From NCBI GenBank assembly GCA_022826925.1, contig JAJDTX010000045.1, forward strand, positions 1-34,745: 34,745 nucleotides of DNA, read 5' to 3'. A program made the position numbers and the translations under genes. Of this stretch, positions 16,701 through 24,477 are shown one piece after another. This DNA is from Bryobacterales bacterium. Its GTDB lineage: Bacteria > Acidobacteriota > Terriglobia > Bryobacterales > UBA6623. Under the pieces are notes generated by a model, which was not told the origin of the DNA, did not search any database, and worked only from the letters and a program-made list of their open reading frames with translations. The number at the start of each line of letters is the position of its first letter. Positions within the stretch are counted from its first letter, which is position 1.

Positions 16701-17503
16701 CTGTTGGTCGCCACCATCTCGGATTGACAGTGATCGAGATAGTCACACCACTCGCACCGAAAGCGGACGTGCCACTCGGCCGCCCCGGGCGGCTGCCCGA
16801 GCAGCGCCGGAAGACGCATCAGCAGATCCTCCAGATGGGGCCGGATGACTCGCAGGTCGAAGTCTTCGGGTTCGGGCGATCCGCCCAGCCACGCCGCACC
16901 GGTGTCGAGATCGACACTGCCGCCCACCCGGTGGGCGCGCACGATATGCTCGAGCTCCATTGCATAGAACAGCACTTGGATGCGATACGGCAGCCGGACT
17001 GACGCCCCCCGCTTCATGTCGATCACTCGAAACCGCCGACCTCCTGCGCCATCGCTTGCGACCTCCACGAGGTCGGGCCGGTTATCCACGATCTCGATGA
17101 ACTTCGGATCTAGGTTGAACTCCGCATACAGGGAGGGGGGCGCCCGCAGCGTCAACTGGTAGAGAAACTGCCCCGGTTGCGCTTGCCGCAGCTGTTCAAG
17201 GCTCTCTTCGACGGACCAGACCCGGTCAGAGAGCTTGCCGTCTCCTTCCGCAATGAGCGCGTGATTGGAGAGATGCTCGGTGAGAACCTGTTCTTCCCAG
17301 TCCCGGCCGCTGGCTAGCACAGCCTGCGAAACAGATCCCGACTCAAAGGCCCGAGAAGGGACACCATTCTGGGTGGGCCTGCGCGTGGCGCGGAACCGGA
17401 GAAACCGCTCGCAGTCGTGGAAAAAGTAGCGCGCTACGACCGAAGGGCTCAATCCGAAGCTCGGGTTGTGTGGCTCCGGCGAGCTACGCATCCTGCGGCT
17501 CAC
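13763..17503 (-). CDS. Dna2-like protein: Fe-S RecB-type nuclease plus SF1 helicase
   Basis: 1246 residues. The N-terminal ~270 residues form a Cas4/AddB/Dna2-type nuclease: LSPSVVARYFFHDCERFL with C31; PDLVEV...FRVIDMKRG, supplying the D...D-x-K active site; YRIQVLFYAMEL; and C250-E-W-C253-x5-C259. The four cysteines fit a 4Fe-4S cluster. The C-terminal half is an SF1 helicase of the Dna2/UPF1 type: Walker A GPPGTGKT (K824), Walker B VVIDEAS (D932, E933), DKMQGQEADVVLISYG (~1135) and SRNRLNVAITRARVKS. The middle ~500 residues are unassigned. The GTG start overlaps the TGA of the upstream ATPase gene (GTGA), indicating tight translational coupling. Likely role: DNA unwinding and degradation in phage defence or genome surveillance (inference). 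Confidence 0.85.
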   Translation of the reverse strand: MSRRMRSSPEPHNPSFGLSPSVVARYFFHDCERFLRFRATRRPTQNGVPSRAFESGSVSQAVLASGRDWEEQVLTEHLSNHALIAEGDGKLSDRVWSVEESLEQLRQAQPGQFLYQLTLRAPPSLYAEFNLDPKFIEIVDNRPDLVEVASDGAGGRRFRVIDMKRGASVRLPYRIQVLFYAMELEHIVRAHRVGGSVDLDTGAAWLGGSPEPEDFDLRVIRPHLEDLLMRLPALLGQPPGAAEWHVRFRCEWCDYLDHCQSEMVATNSVSRLAGLTTHGKRFLGRALGVRTLPDLSAALGRSDADAQLQRCASLAGERPGLEARVNAYQEDAPQEVGGIHPALPVGENVAIFLTAQTEPVEDRTWLLGMLVRAREDVRHQLFQEQGSPRPFVAIASKREECFDVRARFIRRLHEVLRRVDLWNSRQCEWRDQLSVQLYCYSEQERERLVRVLMESLHDPALSLLAMSLLFHLQAPEMLLADDHPEEVVPHPVIPLVSAVGSLLALPVDVSYTLSETLDALGSSLAVSRSERFHYPFGHGVRPDDVYRACNGADIDLQAVVREAARRLRAYRHVLSRLRTLAGGQLVAWPPKHRLLPSVGITRPQLSRLAFLARYESVMECLAVRAERFDARASLAARGVLRPMVCEAGQWFRLTAAGLEIEASRFNRWLIVRDSPAGLRAQARFNDWAHRARPWVGGADPDFGVGRVIEVDESPLGFARRVRIGWTRQPDPPLEEHARVLLMPGYLDFNTDKVLEGLTRLDQRGGMFVELLHDPASAALLPQPGDGALATDGSAFGLTQSQAKAWGTVAASRVTSVWGPPGTGKTHFLAALVLGFCEGPPTELPGRVLITAMTHAAIDNLLRKVVQLARALDRPVPAMAKVGGPETDSGGDVEAIDAATADGWLRDHPIAVLGSTVWGLAKSSDKFDLVVIDEASQVKVPDAALAIERIGGRGRLVVAGDHHQLGPILSGVYPDPPDGEPFLHGSIFDLLRDGRGREGAPVCQLLENWRMCDVLTKAARPLYGAGYQCASAEIAARRLGLRQRRRSFTGTCLSPDTPLVVVILEGVEATNVNAVEADLVSQLAVVLREDIADPGDDSTFWRERLFIISPHHAQIRAIRKALARRRDWSAQPFVGTVDKMQGQEADVVLISYGVADPEFAASEADFIYSRNRLNVAITRARVKSIVFLPQPLLDASPEVLDSPTVATGLSYMRQLVHTARTDGRSRRFHLDDGAVAEVASVGDISGA

Positions 17504-20500
17504 TCCTCATCAACGACCAGATCTCCCGCAAGATCGCCGGGGTCCAGCGGTTCCAGTCCCTCAAGAGATAGCTCCGAAACAGTCTCTGCGGTCACGGTGG
17601 CGGGCCGCTCGGCGTCGGCAACCCAAGCATTCGCGTAGAATCCGTACCGCAAGTGCGACGGGTGCCGCGTCCATGGGATCGGGAATACCCGAGGGCTCGC
17701 GGTCTCCGTGGAGTCGACGACATAGAGCCAGTAATCCACTCCTTCTTCGTTGTGCTGCACCGCGTCGTGAACTTGCCGAGCCGTCAGTACCACGCTGGCA
17801 TCGGTTTCAAAAAGTCCGCTGACGCCCTTTACCTCGATTCGTCGCTGGTGCCCTGTGGCGTCGTCGATGCTGAGCACATCGAAGCCCGGATGTTGATCGT
17901 CCATCTCCTCGGCCCGTCTCCCCCGGTGGTTCTCGTAGCGGACCACGGCCTGCCGGGCGGCATAGTCGTCTTTGCGACGGCCTCCGCCCGAATCCGCGCC
18001 TTCGCCATTCGATGCCAGTTCACTTCGTCGTGTCACAAGCAACGCAGCAAAGTGATCGGCCGCTCGGACGGCGCGAGATGGCGAACGCACTGGGAGGGCT
18101 CGTCGGGTCCCCTCGCCACCTTCCAGTTCTGCGCGTCCCGCGAGGCCGGAAGGACTGCGCACGCTCGTGAAGGACGATCGACTTGGGGTTCGGAGCCCGT
18201 TCGTTTCCGTTGCTATCGTCGGCGTGTGCTCCTGCTCCGTAGGTTCTGCCGTCGGCGCTTCTTCCTGTTCCTCAGCCCCATTGGGAACCGTAACGGAATC
18301 TCCTGTAGGCTCGTCGTGCAGGTCCGGCTGCGGAGGAGAGGGCTCGACGCCGAGCCCATCTGCCAGCACCCGAAGGTTGCGTAGGAAATCGTCTGCGTCC
18401 TCGAGTGCGAAGAGGGCGCCGGTGAGCCATGGGATCTCGTTTCCGCGCTGCCCCAACTGGAAGTGCTCGACGAGTTGCCCCGTGGCTTCCACAGCGAAGG
18501 AGGCCGGGCGTCCCACCAACATCAAAGTCCCGTCGTCAACATAGGCTTGGATAGCGTGATCCTTACCGAACACTTCAAGCGAAAGCGCGTCGAGGAACTT
18601 GACCTCGCTGAGCGGCCGTCGGTCTTCGAGCCGGGCAAGCGTTTCTAACAGCCGATGCAATCGATCAACCCACGGCGGGTTGCCGAGAACCGCTCCTGAA
18701 TTGACATGTACATCGTCGGATACCAGATCGACCTTAAGAGCGTACGCTACTCGGTGGATCTGGTCGCTGGTGTCGCCAAGGTGAGCGGAGGCAACTGCGA
18801 TCCTGTCCTTCGGCAAGAATTGGTGGATGAGCGGGGACTGGACATCATCGATGGCGATACTCGGGCCGACGCGGTGCCACTCGCGGCGACCGTACAGGCA
18901 AGTCTCCGTCCGGACGGTGCTCCAATCAACGGCTGGCAGCAGGCCCGAGTCGCGGTCATCGAGCACATAACGGTACGCTGCTGCGAGGCGGCCGCGGAGG
19001 TTCTCGACACGGGAGGGTTTCCGATTCCAGACGTCCTTTAAGAAGTCGAGCGCCTGTCGCCCAGTCGTCGTCTCTGGTATATCCAGCGGGAGGCTCATCA
19101 CCGCATCGGCCAGCTCGGGATCGAGATCCGAGAGAACGACCACCCAGCCCCCGAGATCACTTCGTTGCCCGCTCCCCGGCCCTGCTCGCTTCACAGTCCG
19201 GCCAGACAGAGGAACCCCATCGAGCCGGACGGCATCCAGAGCGCAGAGCACCTCCTCCTGTGTTGCACCGCCCTCTTCGAAGAGCGTGCACACTTCACGG
19301 AGAAGGTCTGCGAGTTCGTTCTCCGGCACGTTGCTGCCTCCTCGCCGCTGCAGGCGACGCAGAATTGGAGATTTGAGTACTTTGAAACCGAAACGGACGC
19401 CCTCTTCCTCCAATCGCGACGCCAATTCCGGGTCAATCTCGGCGATCGGTGCGTCCTCGAAATCGGGATGGGATTCGAGCAAGGTCTCTTCGGGCCGACG
19501 CCGTTGACCGTCAGTGCAAAGCAGCCATGGATGGTCCTGCAGGTCGTGCACCCAAGCGGTCGGTGCCTTTCCGGACTTCCGCTGAGGGGAGTAGTAATGG
19601 CTGTGCGCAGTCCGCCGCCCCTTTCCCTCGAGGGCTGTGTGTTCATGAGACAACCAGTCCTGTAGCGCCTGGTGCGGGACGGATTCGACCGTAAACGGGA
19701 AGTGGTAATTCACTACAGAGTAGCCTCTCCAATTCGCGGCTAGAACCTGCTGCACCTCCACGCCGATCAGTTCAGCCACAAGCTGGCGAGCATACTCAGG
19801 GACTTTGCGCTCCCGCTTCTCCAGCACACCTCCCCCAGAGACCCCAAGGCGCTCAAGAAACCGCACAACGGCCCTACGGTCTTCGATAGCGGCGTATTGC
19901 GGTGCTATAGCCGGTAGGTTAGGGAAGAGCTGCCGTCGACTCCGTCCGCCCGCGACGAACGGATCTGCGAGAAGTGCTTCGGCCGGACTGCGGGCACCAG
20001 CCTCAGTGAGTACGAGAGGTACCAAGTCCTGACGTCGCTCACCCCTATGCAATGCCCATTCCATGAGCTGGACTAGCGGAAGATCGTCCGGATCATCGGC
20101 GTAGTCGCAGGCACGTTGGACCACCGCGCTCAGCTTTACTTTCTTGTGCTGGTCGGTCAACCACTTGGTTCCCGCGTTGTCAGTTTGGTTCACGTATCGT
20201 CGCAGCCTAGCGGGCAGTCGCTGGTCGGGACGCGGAAGGTATTCCGCGAGCGAAGCCGCAACGGCAAGCCCGCCGGGCTCCTTTTCGGTCGGTGGCTCCT
20301 CATTCATCCAGATGGTCCCGCTCGCCTGCATCCATTGGCCCGCCTCCGTCGGGACAACCGGCACATCCTCCCAGCTGCATTCGGCGACTCCGCCCCATAG
20401 AGCCACTAACGCTTTACGCTGCTGTTTCTTCGAGAGCGCATCCCACCAATGCGGCAGGGTCTCACCCCACTCCACCTCATCCGGATCGATCTCATTGCCC

Positions 20501-21879
20501 CATCCCAACCACCGGGCGAAGGCGGTGGCCCGTTCTCCCAAAAGTGTTTCGTCCATGATGTCGCGGCCGAACAGCAGCTCCGCCCGCCACCCGGACGCGA
20601 ACGTATCGCGGAACGGGCCGGGTAGGAGCGCCACTTGGTCCGGCGTACAGAACCGTCTGTGACTCCTCCCGTGGACCGGGATGACCGGCTGGTCGGCGAG
20701 GATTCCGCTGAGGTCGCCCCGGAGGATCCGGAACGATTCCGCCACGGGGCCGTCATCGCCGCTGGGGTCGCACAGTGCATCGTACCCGCGAGACCGCATC
20801 TCGTCCGATTCCTCGGCCAGCCAAGCCAGGAATTGCCCAACGATGTCCGGCACTTGGCGCACGATTGCCTCCTGCCATGGACTGCCCTCAACTTGGCGGA
20901 GGCTCTGCCGATCGATGTCGACTAGCCAGTCCGCCTGTAGATGGAATCCGAAAGGGATCCGGGCCTGCGTTGGAAGTGTTGAATAAACGCGTCCGCGCGC
21001 TGGGGGGCGTGGCAGGCCGTCTTCATCGAGAGGCAGCAGTCCCACGACGCTCCGCTCGACTCGGCGGCCCTCCGCGTCGATCTGGTCCTGAAGACTCTGT
21101 CTTACACCCAGGAACTGGCGCATCGCCGCGTCATCCGGTCGGTACCGGGAGACGAATGTCTTCCACCGCCAGAGCCCAAGGCATCGGGAGCGACGGATAG
21201 ACACGATCCCGTCGTCAACAGAGAGTTCCCAGACCTTGTCGCCGACACGCACCTCCGTGAGCCCGCGCAGTGCCAAGACAGCGAGAGGTGTCGGGTCCTC
21301 CACTGATGCGAGATATTCGAGATCCTTCCCGACCGATAGAGCCGGGTCGGTCGGACGCTGGAGGCGAAACGCGGTCGTATAGCTCTCGTCAGGGTCGGGT
21401 GCGTCGTCATCCCAGTGTGGACACAGCGTGTCGAACCATTCCGGCACGGTGGATCCGAGTGCCCCCGTCCGGACGTTGACATCGAACCCGAATCTCCATC
21501 CGAAACCTGATACCTGTGCCTCTCGAAAGCGAGCGAAAACGGACTTGAAGCCAATACCCATGAAACCGACCGCCCCGAGGCCCTTGGTAGATGCGCCGAG
21601 CGATGCGATGCCGCGGACATCGGATTCGTCCAACCCGTCGTCACCATCGTGTTGGAATAGTGCACCATCGCCATCGACGCGCCAACATATCCGCCGTGCG
21701 CCTGCGTCGAGCGCATTCTGGGTTAGCTCGTAGACATACATCCAGGGGTGCGGCAGGGCGGGAGTGAGTAGCTTCTGGACAGCTTGACGCGCTAAGTCCC
21801 CGAAGTGGTCCTCGTTCTCCTGCCGAATCCTTGCAACAGCCGATCGGCGGTCGGCAACACAGGCTGCCCTTATGTCCAT
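17500..21879 (-). CDS. GHKL-ATPase / DUF3883 (NO VEIN-like) protein
   Basis: 1459 residues from ATG 21879; a TTG four codons earlier (21891) is possible. The N-terminus is a GHKL (Hsp90/MutL/MORC-like) ATPase: YELTQNALDAGA with E51, N55 and D58 (N box); HDGDDGLDESD near 77-87; GFMGIGFKSVF near 105-115. The C-terminal ~120 residues are DUF3883 (PF13020, NO VEIN C-terminal): GFDVLSIDDATGHQRRIEVK, with E1349 and K1351 consistent with a PD-(D/E)xK-like core, then YWLYVVD. The long middle resembles other sacsin/NOV-type ATPases but is not assignable. A proline/acidic/threonine linker precedes DUF3883. First gene of an operon with the overlapping nuclease-helicase, suggesting a two-component machine: ATPase clamp plus helicase/nuclease. 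Confidence 0.85.
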   Translation of the reverse strand: MDIRAACVADRRSAVARIRQENEDHFGDLARQAVQKLLTPALPHPWMYVYELTQNALDAGARRICWRVDGDGALFQHDGDDGLDESDVRGIASLGASTKGLGAVGFMGIGFKSVFARFREAQVSGFGWRFGFDVNVRTGALGSTVPEWFDTLCPHWDDDAPDPDESYTTAFRLQRPTDPALSVGKDLEYLASVEDPTPLAVLALRGLTEVRVGDKVWELSVDDGIVSIRRSRCLGLWRWKTFVSRYRPDDAAMRQFLGVRQSLQDQIDAEGRRVERSVVGLLPLDEDGLPRPPARGRVYSTLPTQARIPFGFHLQADWLVDIDRQSLRQVEGSPWQEAIVRQVPDIVGQFLAWLAEESDEMRSRGYDALCDPSGDDGPVAESFRILRGDLSGILADQPVIPVHGRSHRRFCTPDQVALLPGPFRDTFASGWRAELLFGRDIMDETLLGERATAFARWLGWGNEIDPDEVEWGETLPHWWDALSKKQQRKALVALWGGVAECSWEDVPVVPTEAGQWMQASGTIWMNEEPPTEKEPGGLAVAASLAEYLPRPDQRLPARLRRYVNQTDNAGTKWLTDQHKKVKLSAVVQRACDYADDPDDLPLVQLMEWALHRGERRQDLVPLVLTEAGARSPAEALLADPFVAGGRSRRQLFPNLPAIAPQYAAIEDRRAVVRFLERLGVSGGGVLEKRERKVPEYARQLVAELIGVEVQQVLAANWRGYSVVNYHFPFTVESVPHQALQDWLSHEHTALEGKGRRTAHSHYYSPQRKSGKAPTAWVHDLQDHPWLLCTDGQRRRPEETLLESHPDFEDAPIAEIDPELASRLEEEGVRFGFKVLKSPILRRLQRRGGSNVPENELADLLREVCTLFEEGGATQEEVLCALDAVRLDGVPLSGRTVKRAGPGSGQRSDLGGWVVVLSDLDPELADAVMSLPLDIPETTTGRQALDFLKDVWNRKPSRVENLRGRLAAAYRYVLDDRDSGLLPAVDWSTVRTETCLYGRREWHRVGPSIAIDDVQSPLIHQFLPKDRIAVASAHLGDTSDQIHRVAYALKVDLVSDDVHVNSGAVLGNPPWVDRLHRLLETLARLEDRRPLSEVKFLDALSLEVFGKDHAIQAYVDDGTLMLVGRPASFAVEATGQLVEHFQLGQRGNEIPWLTGALFALEDADDFLRNLRVLADGLGVEPSPPQPDLHDEPTGDSVTVPNGAEEQEEAPTAEPTEQEHTPTIATETNGLRTPSRSSFTSVRSPSGLAGRAELEGGEGTRRALPVRSPSRAVRAADHFAALLVTRRSELASNGEGADSGGGRRKDDYAARQAVVRYENHRGRRAEEMDDQHPGFDVLSIDDATGHQRRIEVKGVSGLFETDASVVLTARQVHDAVQHNEEGVDYWLYVVDSTETASPRVFPIPWTRHPSHLRYGFYANAWVADAERPATVTAETVSELSLEGLEPLDPGDLAGDLVVDEE

Positions 21880-23132
21880 ATATGGATCCAATGTTAGCGA
21901 CGGTCAGCAGGCCCGGCGAGCGAACGCTTTCCCGTACCGAACTCCGGGGGGCGCTCGCGAACCGGAGAGTCCAAATCCTTGCCTCCTTTGGCGACGTTCC
22001 GAAAGCTGGCAGGGACCCCCGAAATCCAGTGGGTCGTGCAGAGCGCGTCAGCCGTGGCCGTGGCCCTCCCATTCGGACACCGCACTCCTCCCGCACCTCG
22101 ATCACCGTCAACATGTGCTTGGCGCGAGTTCTCGCGACATAGCTGTTCGCATAGGCCCTAGTGCTGTCGCCGGTCCGCCAACTACAAGCGCAAGATCACG
22201 CATCCGCGGTTGATGAGCTTAATCGCGAGCCACCTCCCACACCAAGACTTCGCCTTAAGCCAATAGACCGGGCAGTCTCGCCACATATCGCTAGAGAACT
22301 CCGGCCCGGCTAGAGGCGTTCCCATTGATGCAGTCATCGAGATCACATAATGTGTCGCGGAATGCCACTGCAGGTCCCCGGGCAAATTCGTGTCGTGGGA
22401 AGCGATAAAGGCCGCCGCGGAGGCCACCACTCGTGCCCCCGAGCATTCAACAGTGGACTGACGCAGCGATAGCGTTCTCTCTCGCTAGCGTGGCTGGCGG
22501 TGTCGGACAACAGGCTAGCATCCGTTTCCGCCCCAGTCGTAATCTAGCGCCGTGCGGCCTCGCCGCTCCCAGACGTGCCCGAAACGGGTGGCCGCTGACG
22601 GGAAATAGATCAGTCCAGCTAGCCGACTGGGCCTCGAAAACCGCGTTCTTCGCTACGGGCTGGACAAGATCTGTGACGCTACATGTTGTGACTGGAAGAG
22701 CTCGACAAGCCGGGACCCCGATCGCAGCCGCCAAGAATCGGGCTTATCTCCTGTGATTGACTGGTGCGAGTTCCGGGCTTCAGCAAAACCCATCGCAGCG
22801 GTACCGAATCCGTTGCGGTATGGGACGCGCTCGAGGCTCGCTGTGGAGCCAATTTGCGAGCTCGTCCCGCCGCAGGTCAACGGCGACCGCGTCTAGGCCG
22901 CCTACTGCGCGCCGAGCAGTTCGAGCGCCCTAGAGAGATCATGCAGGAGTGAGCCGACAACACCTAGAGCCCCTGATGAGAGCGTCCTCGAAGTCTCTCA
23001 GCTACTGCGGCGCTTGCTCCCCTGATTCGCCTCGCTGGTCGACACGCAAAACTCATCGCCGCACGCTTCGCCAAGGGCAGCGGGTGCCGTCGTCCTGCTA
23101 TGCTGGCTCATCCTACGGTCAAGGAGTCGGGC
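21880..23132. other. Long gap with no supportable gene
   Basis: About 1.25 kb between the ATPase gene start and the GIY-YIG gene. Frames such as 22182-22430 (-), 22433-22756 (+) and 22447-22734 (-) overlap one another, with no domains or clear ribosome sites. It should contain the promoter of the leftward ATPase operon near 21.9 kb and of the rightward nuclease gene near 23.1 kb (TGCTATGCT at 23096-23104 could be an extended -10). It may be decayed coding sequence. I see no tRNA, hairpin array or repeat. Confidence 0.45.
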
Positions 23133-23918
23133 ATGCCCAGTGAAATGTCATGGAAGCAAGCGATAGTTCAAGTCCTGCGGGAGGAAGGCGGGCCTTTGCA
23201 TTACGACACGATCGTCGAGAGGATCTCGGAGTCCCAACTACGCTCTTCATTTGGCGCAACGCCAGCGGCCACGGTGGCCTCCGTCATTAGCCAGTCGCTG
23301 AAGAACGATGCGAACCCACTGTTCGAGCGGGTCGAACGAGGGCAGGTTCGCCTCGCCGATGATAGTTCTATCGCCGCTGGCCAGAAAGACGACGAGCAAC
23401 CGGATGACGTTGCAGGAATCGTGACCGCCTTTGGGATGTACTGGGATCGGTCGTACGTAGATTGGGAACCGACAAAGCCTAGGCTACTCGGCCAACAGAG
23501 CAAGAACTCAGACGAAGTGGATTTCTCGGATCAGATTGGCGTCTACCTGCTGTATGACCGGCGCGAGATCGTATACGTGGGCCAGTCTAACGAAGAACGG
23601 AAGCACTCTTGCATCGGGCAGCGACTGAAGCTCCACACCAGAAACCGACTGCGATCTCGCTGGGATCGGTTTTCTTGGTTTGGCCTGAATCCGGTTGGCA
23701 AGAGCGCTGCGTACTATCCTTTGGGCAATGGAACTGCTGGCGGTCAGAACAGTGCAACAAAGGCCATAATTGATGTCATGGAAGCGGTGCTGATCGAGGC
23801 CATCGAGCCACGACAGAACAGGCGGCAAGGGGACTACTTCAGAGGACTCGAGTACTTGCAGGTCGAGGATCCGCAAGTCGCGAAGAAGAAGCTCATTCAA
23901 GCACTGCAAACGCCCTAG
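23133..23918 (+). CDS. HARE-HTH and GIY-YIG nuclease protein
   Basis: 261 residues. Residues ~1-70 form a HARE-HTH winged-helix domain (SWKQAIVQVLREEGGPLHYD, TIVERI, ATVASVISQSLK), a DNA-reader domain found in RNA polymerase delta and in chromatin and restriction proteins. Residues ~130-260 form a GIY-YIG nuclease: GVYLLYDRREIVYVGQS (variant GVY...YVG), the arginine in IGQRLKLHTRN, the glutamate in VLIEAIEP and the asparagine in RQNRRQGD. ATG 23133 is chosen over 23100 because AAGGAG sits six bases before it. It probably acts as a single-protein restriction-like nuclease, perhaps sensing modified DNA (inference). Nothing co-directional adjoins it until the AIPR gene 560 bases on. Confidence 0.85.
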   Translation: MPSEMSWKQAIVQVLREEGGPLHYDTIVERISESQLRSSFGATPAATVASVISQSLKNDANPLFERVERGQVRLADDSSIAAGQKDDEQPDDVAGIVTAFGMYWDRSYVDWEPTKPRLLGQQSKNSDEVDFSDQIGVYLLYDRREIVYVGQSNEERKHSCIGQRLKLHTRNRLRSRWDRFSWFGLNPVGKSAAYYPLGNGTAGGQNSATKAIIDVMEAVLIEAIEPRQNRRQGDYFRGLEYLQVEDPQVAKKKLIQALQTP

Positions 23919-24477
23919 TTCGGACATGACTCGCGACGCCTCGAAGGTATTGGGCAGGTCCAACTAGGCCACGCGCGGCACCAGTTTCGACATCCCCAGT
24001 CCCGCACCGCTGAGCATCCCTTCCGCAGTTGCCCTTGCAGCCGCAATCGGACGAGCAGGCCCGCTAGTCGGACCGCTAGCACGAGTAGTTCGGCCGACCC
24101 ATCCTCACCCCCAGGAGTCGAGCGCCCCCTTGGTGACACGTTCGCCCTGCGGAGCGAGACGGGCGTACAGCCGGACGAGGACACGCGCGCCAACAGGGAT
24201 GGAGCGGACACCCACCCACCCCTCCGATCTCCTTGGTGTTTCCATCTGCAGCCTCGTGAATTCATCGCCTCCGTCGGGAATCCCCTGAAACCCCAGGCCG
24301 TCCAGCGTGATGACAAGTTGCTGGTGGCGGTCGGCGGCTAGGTTCGTGGCCGCCCGCAGGAGGCAAGAGTGATTCCACAGCGCCAAGCATCGTCCCAAGA
24401 GCTTGGGGGCTCTAGTGCTAGAATATTGACCGCTACTTTGACGTGTCGGAGACTGACAGACGTCATGACAACGCGCA
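23919..24477. other. Intergenic region between GIY-YIG and AIPR genes
   Basis: About 560 bases. A minus-strand frame (24105-24488) has a protein-like stretch (RHQQLVITLDGLGFQGIPDG and VRSIPVGARVLVRLY), but I know no matching family and it runs into the AIPR start, so it may be a decayed fragment. GAGCTTGGGGGCTC at about 24400-24413 can form a short hairpin. TAGAAT at 24419-24424 could be a -10 for AIPR but lacks a good -35. Confidence 0.4.

Noticed and set aside
22182..22430. 82-residue minus-strand open frame
   Set aside because: Reads somewhat protein-like, but has no family signature, no ribosome site and no gene context.
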